This document shows positions 17,237-26,818 of a DNA stretch of 64,000 bases, piece after piece (position 1 is the stretch's first letter; the number at the start of each line of letters is the position of its first letter). Both the position numbers and the translations under genes were made by a program. This DNA is from Firmicutes bacterium HGW-Firmicutes-16. Its GTDB lineage: Bacteria > Bacillota > Clostridia > Oscillospirales > Oscillospiraceae. Location: NCBI GenBank assembly GCA_002841545.1, contig PGZZ01000002.1, forward strand, positions 248,001 through 312,000. The letters are read 5' to 3'. A model generated the notes under the pieces. The model saw nothing but the letters and a program-made list of their open reading frames with translations, was not told where the DNA came from and did no database searches.

Positions 17237-19540
17237 CTATTCGCTTATTAAGCCGGCCCCTTTGAATTTTTCAAAAAGGATGTGTGGTGTCATCGGAATC
17301 TGATTAACGGATACACCTGTAGCCTGAAGAACAGCGTTACGGATTGCCGGAGCGCCGGAGCAGGTTGGAGGCTCGCCGAGAGCCTTTGTTCCGAAGGGAC
17401 TTGTAGGCTCCGCATTTTCAACGAATTGAGCTTCGAGATGAGGGTGATCCATGAAGGTTGAAAGCTTATAGTCCAAAAGATTATCGTTCAGAGCCTTCCC
17501 TGTTTTCTCGTCGAACAGGAGCTGCTCGGAAAGACCGTAACCGATGGCCATGCTCATGCCGCCGTGAACCTGCGCCTCCGCAAGAGCGGGATTTATAAGC
17601 GTGCCGCAGTCATGAACATTGACGATGTCGATGAGCTTCACCGTGCACATAGGAATATCCACTTCCACCTCGGCAAAGGAGCAACCGAAAGAATATGCGT
17701 TTGATTTAATCTGCGCCGTCGTTTCAGCGGTGATATGCTGGCTGATGGACAGGCTGTAAAGAATTTCAGTCGATAGCTCTCCCAGAGTCATCATTACGCG
17801 GCCGTCTTCCATACGAATGATTTTTCCATCCACGAGATCGATATTTGAAATCGGCATTCTGGTCAATTCATGCGCGGCCTTGAGTATCTTTTCACGCAGA
17901 GCCAAAGCAGTCTGCATGATTGAAAAACCTCCGATGTAGGTTTGCCTTGAGGCGTATGCGCCTGTTCCGAAGGGAGTAATATCGGTGTCCTGATTGGAAA
18001 CCACATGAACATCTTCAAAAGGAATACCGACAGCATCCGCGACCATCTGAGAATAGGCGGTGTCGCAGCCTTGTCCGATTTCGGTTTCTCCGGTCTGGAA
18101 CTGCAGGCTGCCGTCTTGATTCAGAATCATGCGGCAAGATGAGGACTCGAGAGAAATGGGCCAGACTCCGGTGTTGTACCAGAAGGCCGCCATGCCTACG
18201 CCGCGGCGGACAGGGCCTGTCTGGTTCTTATACTCGTTGAGCTTGCGCTCATAGTCAATGTATTTCATGCCCTTGTCGAGACACTGATTGAATGAATCAT
18301 TATAGTTCTCGTTTTTCGAAAAGCCGTCTACATAGCCCTGCGGCATAATATTTTTATGGCGGAATTCAAGAGGATCTATTCCAAGAGTCTTCGCTACGTC
18401 ATCAATATGCGATTCTCCGGCAAACATAGCCTGCGGAATACCATAACCGCGCATCGCGCCGGCAGAAGGCTTATTTGTGAAAACTGTGTATGCATCTCCA
18501 TCTACATTATCGCAGGGATACATCTGCGGGAACGAGCCCATGCCTTTTGCGACAATTCCGTGCCCGTGGGAAGCGTATGCTCCCTGATTAGAAAATGCCT
18601 CAAGCTTCCGCGCGGCAAAGCTGCCGTCTGGACGTACCCAGCTTATAATGTGGCTACGAATTGCATGACGGACTCGGTTGCTTACAAAGGTCTCCTCACG
18701 AGTGCATTCAAGCTTTACCAGTCTACCACCCACCTGAGTTGTCAGATAAGCGCAGAGAGGCTCATATAGAGCGTCCTGCTTGTTGCCGAAGCCACCGCCA
18801 ATATAGGGCTTTACAATTCGGACCTTGCCCCATGGAATGCCCAGAGCCTGACCGCAGACGCGGCGAACGATGTGCGGGATCTGGGTGGAGGAAACGACCA
18901 CCACTCTCCCCGCCTCCTCATAGGAGAAGCAGAGGTGATTTTCAATATGGCAATGCTGAACTGTTGGCGTGTCATACCAGCCCTCCACCTTGATAAGGCC
19001 CGGCTCCTTGATTGCCTCTTCATAATTTCCTTTTCTGATATTAGTATGAGCCAAAATGTTGTTCGGATAATTTTCCTGAATCTGCGGAGCATCATCCTTC
19101 ATTGCGTCCTGCACGTCCAGAACAAAAGAAAGCTCCTCATATTCCACTTTAAGGGCGCGAACACCCTGAGTCGCCGCGACCTCGTTTTCGCCGATAACGA
19201 CAGCAATTTCATCGCCGTAATAACGAACATGACGGTTCAAAAGCAGACGGTCCGCAACGTCCTGATGGTGCGGATCAGTGGACCAGGGATGTCCCGCCGT
19301 CGGAAACGGGTAGTTCGGAACCTGAAAACAAGTGATGACTTTCACAACGCCGGGAATCTGCTCAGCTTGCGTTACGTCTATGGATTTCACAAAACCATGT
19401 GCGATAGTTGAGTGACAAATCTTTGCAATCAGCGCACTGCTGTCGCAGAGATCATCTGTGTATTTTGCTCTTCCTGTTGCTTTCTCGTATGCGTCAACAC
19501 GAATCATGCTTTGTCCAACGCTTTTACTCATGAATTTCAA
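17237..19540 (-). CDS. xdhA: Molybdenum hydroxylase catalytic subunit, XdhA type
   Basis: This 767-residue large subunit binds molybdopterin. It has the N-terminal a/b hammerhead domain (GRAKYTDDL) and molybdopterin-domain segments GGGFGNKQD, PSAGAMRGYG and GTKALGEPPTCSGAPAI, where the last carries the Glu that acts as base in xanthine dehydrogenases. Substrate may be xanthine, hypoxanthine, nicotinate or another heterocycle. The cluster suggests a purine. It follows the Se-dependent enzyme by 33 bp. Confidence 0.92.
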   Translation of the reverse strand: MKFMSKSVGQSMIRVDAYEKATGRAKYTDDLCDSSALIAKICHSTIAHGFVKSIDVTQAEQIPGVVKVITCFQVPNYPFPTAGHPWSTDPHHQDVADRLLLNRHVRYYGDEIAVVIGENEVAATQGVRALKVEYEELSFVLDVQDAMKDDAPQIQENYPNNILAHTNIRKGNYEEAIKEPGLIKVEGWYDTPTVQHCHIENHLCFSYEEAGRVVVVSSTQIPHIVRRVCGQALGIPWGKVRIVKPYIGGGFGNKQDALYEPLCAYLTTQVGGRLVKLECTREETFVSNRVRHAIRSHIISWVRPDGSFAARKLEAFSNQGAYASHGHGIVAKGMGSFPQMYPCDNVDGDAYTVFTNKPSAGAMRGYGIPQAMFAGESHIDDVAKTLGIDPLEFRHKNIMPQGYVDGFSKNENYNDSFNQCLDKGMKYIDYERKLNEYKNQTGPVRRGVGMAAFWYNTGVWPISLESSSCRMILNQDGSLQFQTGETEIGQGCDTAYSQMVADAVGIPFEDVHVVSNQDTDITPFGTGAYASRQTYIGGFSIMQTALALREKILKAAHELTRMPISNIDLVDGKIIRMEDGRVMMTLGELSTEILYSLSISQHITAETTAQIKSNAYSFGCSFAEVEVDIPMCTVKLIDIVNVHDCGTLINPALAEAQVHGGMSMAIGYGLSEQLLFDEKTGKALNDNLLDYKLSTFMDHPHLEAQFVENAEPTSPFGTKALGEPPTCSGAPAIRNAVLQATGVSVNQIPMTPHILFEKFKGAGLISE

Positions 19541-19573
19541 CCTCCTTTGAAAACTGGTTTTTTATATATACTT

Positions 19574-22123
19574 TTATTTCTTACTGTACGGGGTATCATC
19601 CAATGGAAGCTTTGTACGGAACTTGCCGTCAAAACGGAAGTAAGCGTCTGAAATGGCAGGGGCTGTTGGAATGGAGGTAATCTCCCCTATTCCTATAGCT
19701 CCGCAGGCCACATCCAAGCCTTCTTTTTCAACAATTATAGATTTGATTTCAGGAATCTGATTGGAGCGGAAAAGTCCCAGTGTTCCGAACTTTGCTGTGG
19801 GCTTGCAGTTATCCAAAGGATAACGCTCGGTGAGTGCAAAGCCCATCGACATAACTACGCCGCCCTCAATTTGACCTTCTACCGAGGTGGGGTTAACGGC
19901 CTTGCCCACATCGTGGGCGGCAATAAGCTTCGAAATTTTACCTTCGTCGTCCAGAATGCAAATCTGCGTTGCATACCCGTATGCGATATGGCTTTTCGGA
20001 TTCGGTACGTCTGCTCCGAGCTTATCTGTTTTTCCAAGATACTCTCCGTAAAATTCCTGTCCCTCAAGCTCTGCAAGGGTCTTTTCATTAAGCGCAAGCT
20101 TAAGGTCTTCGCAGGCGCGTCGGCAAGCCTCTCCGGTGAAAAGCGTCTGTCTGGAACCGGAAGTGGTGCCGGAATCCGGCGAACAGTAGGTGTTAGAGCG
20201 CTCATAAACAACATCAGTATATTTTATTCCCGTCTGATCGCATACCATCTGCGTAAGAACGGTGCCAAGACCCTGCCCGATGCAGGAAGCTCCGGCGTAA
20301 ACATGAATCTTTCCGTCCTGCACTGCAAGACGAGCGCGTCCAGTATCGGGAATTCCGACTCCGACACCGGCATTTTTCATAGCGCAGCCGATTCCGACAT
20401 ATTTTGCCTCGTCGTAATAAGGCTTTATTGCTTCAAGTGTCTCTACAAGCCCTGTAGATTCGTCAACAATCTGACCGTTTGGCAGCTCCTGACCGGGACG
20501 GATAGCATTACGCATGCGGATTTCCCATGTGGAAATGCCGACTTTATCCGCCATTTGGTTCAAAAGGCTTTCGATACAGAAGCAAGTCTGCGTAACGCCG
20601 AAGCCGCGGAAGGCACCTGCCGGAGGATTGTTGGTATAAAGGGCTTTTCCATCGATTTCAAAATTTTGATAATTATAGGGTCCAGCGGCGTGGGTGCAGG
20701 CTCTTTCAAGAACGGGACCACCCAAGGATGCGTAAGCTCCCGTATCGGCGATAACAGTTGCTTTTACGCCCGTTATTTGACCATTTTCATCGCAGCCCAG
20801 TGTGAATTCCATATCCATGGGATGACGTTTGGGATGAATGAGAAGACTTTCCTGACGGGTGAGCTTGACCTTAACGGGTTTCTTGAGAAGATAAGCGATA
20901 AGCGCGGCGTGATGCTGCACAGATACGTCTTCCTTACCGCCGAAGCCGCCGCCTACGAGCTGATTTTGCACCTTGACCTTTTCAGACGTAAGCCCCAGCA
21001 TTCCCATAATCTCATGTTGGGTATCGTATGCTCCTTGATCGGTGGATAAAATCATAACACCATCCCCATCGGGGTAGGCTACGGCACATTCGGGTTCGAG
21101 AAACGCGTGCTCTGTCCAAGGAGTGGAAAACTTCTCTGTCAAAACGTACTTTGAATTAGCGATTGCTTCTGTCGGATTTCCACGCTTAATATGCTTATGC
21201 GCCAAAAGATTGCCCGAGCGGTGGACAAGCGGCGCATTTTCAGCCATTGCTTCATAGGCTGAGCACACAGGCTCCAGCACTTCGTAATCAACGCGTATCA
21301 GAGACTTTGCCTGAGCCAAAATATCCTGATCCTCGGCAGCCACCAAGCAAATGGCGTCGCCAAGATAGTGCGTTATGTCGCCCACTGCAATCATGGTATC
21401 CCAGTCTCTTACTAGATGTCCCACCTTGTTTTGACCCGGAATATCCGCTGCCGTAAAAACCGCGTTCACACCGGGCAGAGCTTTTGCCTCCTCAGTATGG
21501 ACGGCAAGCACGCGCGCTCTAGGATACTCAGCGCGGACGGCGCTGCCGTAGAGCATTCCGTCAATATAAATATCGTCCGGATAAATTCCGGTACCTGTTA
21601 CCTTCTCCCTGACGTCAACGCGGGGCACCCGTGCGCCAAGGCTCCAGTCGTCGGATATTGGCGGAACTTCTCCCTTTTGTAAAAGTTCTGCCGCAAGGAG
21701 CATCGCGTCAAGGATTTTAACATATCCCGTGCAGCGGCAGATATTATTGCGAATGGCAAACGCGGCTTCCGCACGCGTTGGATTCGGGTTTTCATCCAAA
21801 AGTCCTTTTGTTGCAATCACCATTCCGGGAATGCAAAAGCCGCACTGTACTGCACCGGCTTTTCCGAATGCGTAGGTATATACGTCTTTTTCAAAGTCTG
21901 TTAGACCTTCAACCGTTACGATTGACTTTCCGTCCATCTTATCCGTCTGCGGAATGCAGGCCTTTGTGGGCTTGCCATCAATCAGCACGTGGCAAGTTCC
22001 GCAAGCGCCCTCGCTGCAGCCGTCCTTTACCGAAGTCAGGTGCAGAATATCGCGCAGATAGCGGAGCAATTTTTGATTTTTTTCAACGGTAACGCTCTTG
22101 CCGTTTACAGTAAATGACGCCAT
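19574..22123 (-). CDS. Selenium-dependent xanthine dehydrogenase (fused Fe-S and Mo subunit)
   Basis: This 849-residue protein joins a [2Fe-2S] ferredoxin domain (C36, C41, C44, C56), a second cluster domain (CGFCIPGM, CRCTGY) and a full molybdopterin domain (GGGFGGKEDVS, PAGAFRGFG, GAIGIGEITSIPTAPAI). Fusion, length and context fit the selenium-dependent xanthine dehydrogenase family (TIGR03311 type), in which a labile selenium sits on molybdenum. It lacks an FAD domain and may use the xdhB product or YgfK for electrons. First gene of the operon, it follows a purine riboswitch; AGGAGG lies upstream of the ATG. Confidence 0.93.
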   Translation of the reverse strand: MASFTVNGKSVTVEKNQKLLRYLRDILHLTSVKDGCSEGACGTCHVLIDGKPTKACIPQTDKMDGKSIVTVEGLTDFEKDVYTYAFGKAGAVQCGFCIPGMVIATKGLLDENPNPTRAEAAFAIRNNICRCTGYVKILDAMLLAAELLQKGEVPPISDDWSLGARVPRVDVREKVTGTGIYPDDIYIDGMLYGSAVRAEYPRARVLAVHTEEAKALPGVNAVFTAADIPGQNKVGHLVRDWDTMIAVGDITHYLGDAICLVAAEDQDILAQAKSLIRVDYEVLEPVCSAYEAMAENAPLVHRSGNLLAHKHIKRGNPTEAIANSKYVLTEKFSTPWTEHAFLEPECAVAYPDGDGVMILSTDQGAYDTQHEIMGMLGLTSEKVKVQNQLVGGGFGGKEDVSVQHHAALIAYLLKKPVKVKLTRQESLLIHPKRHPMDMEFTLGCDENGQITGVKATVIADTGAYASLGGPVLERACTHAAGPYNYQNFEIDGKALYTNNPPAGAFRGFGVTQTCFCIESLLNQMADKVGISTWEIRMRNAIRPGQELPNGQIVDESTGLVETLEAIKPYYDEAKYVGIGCAMKNAGVGVGIPDTGRARLAVQDGKIHVYAGASCIGQGLGTVLTQMVCDQTGIKYTDVVYERSNTYCSPDSGTTSGSRQTLFTGEACRRACEDLKLALNEKTLAELEGQEFYGEYLGKTDKLGADVPNPKSHIAYGYATQICILDDEGKISKLIAAHDVGKAVNPTSVEGQIEGGVVMSMGFALTERYPLDNCKPTAKFGTLGLFRSNQIPEIKSIIVEKEGLDVACGAIGIGEITSIPTAPAISDAYFRFDGKFRTKLPLDDTPYSKK

Positions 22124-22144
22124 CCGTAATCCTCCTGTTTGTAT

Positions 22145-22218
22145 ACAAAAACTACCGAAAACAGTATAATCCCCTCAAATTAATTAAGGGATTTATAGAA
22201 AACTATTTCCGGTAGTTT
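22145..22218 (-). terminator. Riboswitch expression platform: terminator overlapping the aptamer
   Basis: In the leftward RNA the P3 arm AAACTACCG, the rest of P3, and the P1 3' arm (TATAAATCCC) can pair with a downstream copy GGGGATTATA...CGGTAGTTT, which runs into TTTTTGT. The arms use both P3 and P1 3' bases, so the hairpin and the ligand-bound aptamer exclude each other. Confidence 0.8.
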
Positions 22219-22256
22219 GTAGAAACACTCAACCAATTATGAGCATATATAAACCC
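22189..22256 (-). promoter_or_regulatory. Purine riboswitch aptamer (guanine type, C74) before Se-dependent XDH
   Basis: Read leftward, a perfect 9-bp P1 (GGGTTTATA with TATAAATCC, one G-U) encloses P2 (GCTCA/TGAGT), an L2 loop ending GG, the core J2/3 GTTTCTAC, P3 (AAACTA/TAGTTT) and an L3 loop ACCGGAAAT close to the consensus ACCGNAAAU. J3/1 reads UC, so position 74 is C, the guanine-type specificity base. Position 73 is U where A is usual. Together with the downstream terminator this would be an ON switch for the hydroxylase operon. Confidence 0.88.
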
Positions 22257-22328
22257 AGCCGTTCAATATTCAACTGTCAGAATCTTTCAGCCTTTCGTAT
22301 TGCTGGAAGCATTAATGTTCTTTATATA

Positions 22329-22357
22329 AATATACTAAATTTCGCTCCCATTTGCAA
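22329..22357 (-). promoter_or_regulatory. Promoter of the riboswitch and hydroxylase operon
   Basis: Leftward TTGCAA (22352-22357) and TATATT (22329-22334) are 17 bp apart, about 65 bp before the aptamer. Confidence 0.6.
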
Positions 22358-22396
22358 CACATTTTGCAAAAGAACTCGATGATTCCAGACATTACA

Positions 22397-23767
22397 TCAT
22401 AAGCTAAATTTATCTCTTTTTAGGAAGGAGCCTGTATGCTCAAGAACAACCTGATGCTCATCAACAACCTTCAGACCCCTTAAATAAACTTGCTCAACAC
22501 GGCCAAGCGTCTCAAACCCTTCATAGGGAGCATAGTCCGTATTATAAGCTTGAGTCTTAGCGCTGATGACGCCGCTTGCATTCGGGTCGAATACCACAAT
22601 ATCCGCGTCCCCGCCGACAGCGATACGTCCCTTGCAGGGATAAGCTCCGTAGAGCTTCGCCGGATTTTCGGAAAGCAGTCTGCACATCTGGGGAAGTGTT
22701 ATCCTGCCCTGCTTAACGCCATAGGTGTAGAGCAAAACGGCTCTGTCCTCGACCCCCGGCATACCGCCAGGAATCTTTGTGAAGTCGTTTTCGCCCATTA
22801 GCTTTTGCTGCATGTTGAAGCTGCAGTGATCGGTTGAGACTGTCTGTATTTGGTCCTCCGCAAGTGCTGCCCAGAGACAGTCCCTGTCCTCCACTTTTCT
22901 GAGAGGAGGAGCAATGACGTATTTCAGGCTCTCGGGTAAGGGCAGCTCATAGAGCGACTGGTCGAGAAGCAGATACTGCGGGCAAGTCTCGAGATAGACC
23001 TTTTGCCCTCTGTTTCTGGCTTTCAGGGCTTCTTCATATCCGGCTTTTGAGGTCAGATGGACAACGATTATCGGCGAATCGGCAAGTTCTGCAATTCTCA
23101 GAAGCCTGTCCATTGCTTCCGCCTCGACCTGATACGGTCTTGTCTGCGGGTGAAAAACAGTCTCGTTATGTCCGAGACGTTTTTTGTCTTCCACGAGTGC
23201 CTTAATTACACCGCTGTTTTCGCAATGAACACCCGTTATGCCGCCGACCTCTTTGAGACGCTTCAGGATTTGATAGATTTCCTTGTCGTTAACCATCACA
23301 TCATCATAAGTCATATAGAGCTTGAATGATGTGACGCCCATATCGATCATATCCTGAATTTCGTCGCTGATTTTTCCGTTCCAATCCGATATGGCCATAT
23401 GAAAGCCGTAATCGCAGGACGATTTATCCTTTGCCTTAGTAAGCCAGTGCGCAAAGGCCTCATTGAGGCTTTCACCGTGGTACTGGGTTGCGAAATCTAT
23501 TACTGTCGTTGTTCCGCCGAGCAAGGCTGCGCGGCTGCCTGTAACAAAATCGTCAGCCGTAACAGTGCCCGCTACTTCAAGATTGAAATGCGTGTGCGCG
23601 TCAATGAAACCGGGAAACAGAAGTTTTCCGCGCACGTCTACGATCTGTGCGTCACTGTCGGACAGGTTCTCCCCTGTCTTGATTATTTTCTCGTCCTCAA
23701 TTAGCACGTCCTGAAAGAGGGCTCCTTCACCGGAGACAAGGGTTCCGCCTTTTAATAATGTCTTCAT
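22397..23767 (-). CDS. hydA: Dihydropyrimidinase/hydantoinase-like cyclic amidohydrolase (HydA/HyuA)
   Basis: This 456-residue amidohydrolase has the metal-binding HTH at residues 58-60 in GFIDAHTHF, a probable carboxylated lysine at K149 (TSFKLYMTY), and later His ligands in VVHLTSK and the Asp in STDHCSF. Members open cyclic amides such as dihydropyrimidines and hydantoins. In selenium-linked clusters this gene is called hyuA or hydA and is tied to purine or urate breakdown. It is 16 bp after ygfK. Confidence 0.9.
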   Translation of the reverse strand: MKTLLKGGTLVSGEGALFQDVLIEDEKIIKTGENLSDSDAQIVDVRGKLLFPGFIDAHTHFNLEVAGTVTADDFVTGSRAALLGGTTTVIDFATQYHGESLNEAFAHWLTKAKDKSSCDYGFHMAISDWNGKISDEIQDMIDMGVTSFKLYMTYDDVMVNDKEIYQILKRLKEVGGITGVHCENSGVIKALVEDKKRLGHNETVFHPQTRPYQVEAEAMDRLLRIAELADSPIIVVHLTSKAGYEEALKARNRGQKVYLETCPQYLLLDQSLYELPLPESLKYVIAPPLRKVEDRDCLWAALAEDQIQTVSTDHCSFNMQQKLMGENDFTKIPGGMPGVEDRAVLLYTYGVKQGRITLPQMCRLLSENPAKLYGAYPCKGRIAVGGDADIVVFDPNASGVISAKTQAYNTDYAPYEGFETLGRVEQVYLRGLKVVDEHQVVLEHTGSFLKRDKFSL

Positions 23768-23783
23768 ACCCGTGCACCTTGCC

Positions 23784-26700
23784 TTAAACGTGATATTTTG
23801 GAGGTGATATCACTAAATAGTCATATTGGCTAATAACTGCTGAAATCAGGCTGCAAATGTCTTCCGGTATTGAGGCTGATTTCTCGCCGAACGAATAATC
23901 AAAAATACCGCTGTCAAGCCGAACCTTGCATGTTTTGCTCTTTGAATCCGTCACAACGAAGCCCTTGTTTTTACTGTTTTCGAAATCCTCAACTGATGCA
24001 AAGAGAGTGAATTTGTCAAGATACGGAGCGCTGTCATAGGGGCAGAAGCTCTTGCAGTTGCCGCATTCGTTGCACATATAATCAACGTGAATAATCTGGT
24101 TCGTGCGCATGCCGGGAACTGCAATCGACACGTTTGCTCTGTTCGGGCAGACCTCAACGCAGTTTTCGCATATGCTGTTGCAATTCAGGCAGCGGGAGGA
24201 ATCCAGACAATTATTTGCTTCCTCTTTTAAAACGCCCTTACGGCTATATATGGTTTCGGACTTTTCCTGCGTGTCAAAATCGACCGCAACAGGCTTTCCG
24301 AGTATACCCTCGGCCGCCTTTCTTGCGTCTCTTATTGCCTCAACAACTGTCGCGGGACCCCATAAGCCGTCACCGATAACATAAACGCCCTTAATCGAAG
24401 TTTCCAAGGTTCTATCACTGACAACAACGCGTCCCTTTTCATCAAGCGCGATGCCGTTGCTCTGGTAAAAACTCTTCGGAATGCGTTCACCAACGGCGGC
24501 AATGATTGTATCCACTGAAAAGGTCTCGGTCTCGTCTGTTTCCTCAAAGCCAGGGCGGCCGGAAGCATCAGGTGTGCCGATTTTCATCTTTTTACAGGTG
24601 AGCTGACCGTTTTTCAGCTCCGCAGGAGAAAGCAGCTCGTGAATTTCAACTCCGTCTTCAATTGCAAGGCGGATTTCCTCTTCATCCGCGGGCATATAGC
24701 GCTTTGTTCTGCGGTAAATCAGCAGCACCTTGGGAGCGCCGTTTGTGCGTTTTGCGGCTCTCGCCGTATCCATCGCTGTGTTTCCGCCGCCGATAACGGC
24801 TATGCATTTTCCAGCGTCAATTTTGCCTTCCTCACGCTTAAAGGTCTCAAGAAAATCGATTGCGTTCCAAGCGGTAGTATCGCCGATTTTGAGAACGCCC
24901 TGTTCAGAGGCACCGACAGCCAAAACGACGTTATCAAAGTCCTTTTTGAGTTCGTCGAGTGAGGTGATTTCCTTCCCTGTTACGGCTTTTACGCCCATGG
25001 AAAGTACCAGCTTAACATCGTTTTCTATCGCGCCGCCGGCAATTCGAAACGCGGGAATCACATTCTGGACGACTCCGCCGAGCTTTTCACGTTTTTCGAA
25101 TATTGTAACGTCCATTCCGCCTTTTGCAAGGAAATAGGCTGCTGAAAGACCTGCGGGTCCTCCGCCGATTACGGCGGCATTTCCTTTTTCTGTGACTGCG
25201 GGCTTTTCCATATTACCTATTAGTTCGTCATAGCCGCCTTTAGCCGCTTCGAGCTTGATTCCCCTGATATTGACAGACGATTCATAGAAATTCCGCACGC
25301 ACTTTGTCATGCAGTTGTGAGCGCAAATGGTTCCCGTAATAAACGGCAGAGGGTTCTTTTCAACAATAACCTTCAGCGCGTCTGTCATTTTGCCTTCTCC
25401 GGCAAGTTTCATATAGGTTGTGGTATCCTGCTTTATCGGGCAGCCCTGCTGGCATGGAGCGGTAAAGCAATCGATAAGCGGAACACTCTGTTTCATTTTT
25501 CTCGAAGGCAGTGTCTTGATCGCCTTGACATGATGCTTTGAGACAACGGCTTCCTCGACCAGCTTTGAGACAAGCGCATAATCAACGCCTTTAAACTTTT
25601 TGGAAGCACCTGCGCCCCAGAGCTTTGCAATTTGCTCAAGGCGCTGATATCCGCCGGGCTTTAGCAAGGTAGTTGCCAGAGTAACAGGGAAAATTCCTGC
25701 AGAAACTACGTCTTTTATGTTGAAATAGTCGAGGCCGCCCGAGAATGAGATTCGAAGTTGTCCTTTGAAATCCTTTGAAAGCTTCTCTGCAACAGAGAGC
25801 GAGAGCGCAAACAGCGATTTGCCCGACATATACATTTCTTTGCCGGGAAGTTCCTCCGCACAGATGTCAACAGGAAATGTGTTGGTAATTTTAACGCCAA
25901 ACTCAAGATTATTATCATTTGCAAGCGCAAGCAGACGCTCCAGCATGGGGACAGCGTCTTCATACTGCAGATCATCCTTGAAGTGGAACTCACCGAACTT
26001 AACATAGTCGTAGCCCATCTTGTCGAGCGTTGCGCGGGCATAATCGTAGCCCAGCAGTGTCGGGTTACATTTAATAAATGTATGCAGCTTTTTCTCAATC
26101 AAAAGATAACGGGCGATTCTTTCGATTTCCTGCGGAGGGCAGCCGTGGAGCGTTGACAGCGTCACAGAATTGCATACGCTCGCCGGAATACTCTTTATAT
26201 CGTCAAGTGTGACTTTCTCAAACCTTCCTGCATTTGCGGTGAGCCAGTCCATGCACTCACTGTAAATCGGTGTGCCGCTCGCGTCCTTGAGTCCTTCAAT
26301 GAATCTATCGATCTTCTCGGTCTTAATTCCGGCGAGGTCATAGCCAACGCTCATGTTAAACTGGAATCCATCCATATTACCCAAGCCAAATTCTTTTGCG
26401 ATGATGTTCAGCGCAAACCAAGCCTTGACGTATTCGTCAAAAGCCTGCGGAACATAAAGCTCGGTCGACCATTCGACGTTGTAGCACTCGTCGTCTGCCT
26501 TAATGCACGGCTTTGAAACCGGCAGATCCTCGCCGTCAAGTATCTGAACTGTCTTCAGTTCGAAGAAACGGCTGCCCGCATAGTAAGAAGCGACAATGTT
26601 CTGCGCTAGCTGCGTATGCGGTCCTGCGGCAGGTCCAAAGGGTGTCTCTAGCTTGCGGCCAAAGATGCGCCATTCATTCTCATTTTCGTGGATATAAGGT

Positions 26701-26795
26701 CTGTGAATTCCGAAAACCGTTCTCTTAGTCTTTTTTTCGTTCAATATCCACTCCATCATTTCCGCAAATGGAATGGGTGTCATTTTATCGCTCAT
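23784..26795 (-). CDS. ygfK: YgfK-type flavin/Fe-S oxidoreductase (putative selenate reductase subunit family)
   Basis: This protein of about 1,003 residues has three parts: an N-terminal dihydroorotate dehydrogenase-like barrel (about 1-430); a glutamate-synthase small-subunit-like part with an Fe-S lead (CFTAPCQQGCPIK), FAD fold IGGGPAGLSAAYFLAKGG and NADPH fold IGGGNTAMDTARAA; and a C-terminal ferredoxin part (CLNCNSICENCVEVCP and CNECGNCKSFCP). This is the YgfK architecture. The old label is selenate reductase; recent work on gut bacteria links it to urate reduction. ATG 26795 has GGAGG 8 nt upstream. It sits between ssnA and hydA. Confidence 0.93.
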   Translation of the reverse strand: MSDKMTPIPFAEMMEWILNEKKTKRTVFGIHRPYIHENENEWRIFGRKLETPFGPAAGPHTQLAQNIVASYYAGSRFFELKTVQILDGEDLPVSKPCIKADDECYNVEWSTELYVPQAFDEYVKAWFALNIIAKEFGLGNMDGFQFNMSVGYDLAGIKTEKIDRFIEGLKDASGTPIYSECMDWLTANAGRFEKVTLDDIKSIPASVCNSVTLSTLHGCPPQEIERIARYLLIEKKLHTFIKCNPTLLGYDYARATLDKMGYDYVKFGEFHFKDDLQYEDAVPMLERLLALANDNNLEFGVKITNTFPVDICAEELPGKEMYMSGKSLFALSLSVAEKLSKDFKGQLRISFSGGLDYFNIKDVVSAGIFPVTLATTLLKPGGYQRLEQIAKLWGAGASKKFKGVDYALVSKLVEEAVVSKHHVKAIKTLPSRKMKQSVPLIDCFTAPCQQGCPIKQDTTTYMKLAGEGKMTDALKVIVEKNPLPFITGTICAHNCMTKCVRNFYESSVNIRGIKLEAAKGGYDELIGNMEKPAVTEKGNAAVIGGGPAGLSAAYFLAKGGMDVTIFEKREKLGGVVQNVIPAFRIAGGAIENDVKLVLSMGVKAVTGKEITSLDELKKDFDNVVLAVGASEQGVLKIGDTTAWNAIDFLETFKREEGKIDAGKCIAVIGGGNTAMDTARAAKRTNGAPKVLLIYRRTKRYMPADEEEIRLAIEDGVEIHELLSPAELKNGQLTCKKMKIGTPDASGRPGFEETDETETFSVDTIIAAVGERIPKSFYQSNGIALDEKGRVVVSDRTLETSIKGVYVIGDGLWGPATVVEAIRDARKAAEGILGKPVAVDFDTQEKSETIYSRKGVLKEEANNCLDSSRCLNCNSICENCVEVCPNRANVSIAVPGMRTNQIIHVDYMCNECGNCKSFCPYDSAPYLDKFTLFASVEDFENSKNKGFVVTDSKSKTCKVRLDSGIFDYSFGEKSASIPEDICSLISAVISQYDYLVISPPKYHV

Positions 26796-26818
26796 ATTTG
26801 GTTCCTCCATTTCTGAAT

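Noticed and set aside
19871-21049. A 392-codon rightward frame inside the Se-dependent XDH gene
   Set aside because: It is antisense to a well-conserved enzyme and resembles no protein family.
22189-22256. Adenine riboswitch
   Set aside because: The specificity position reads C, not U, in both aptamers.
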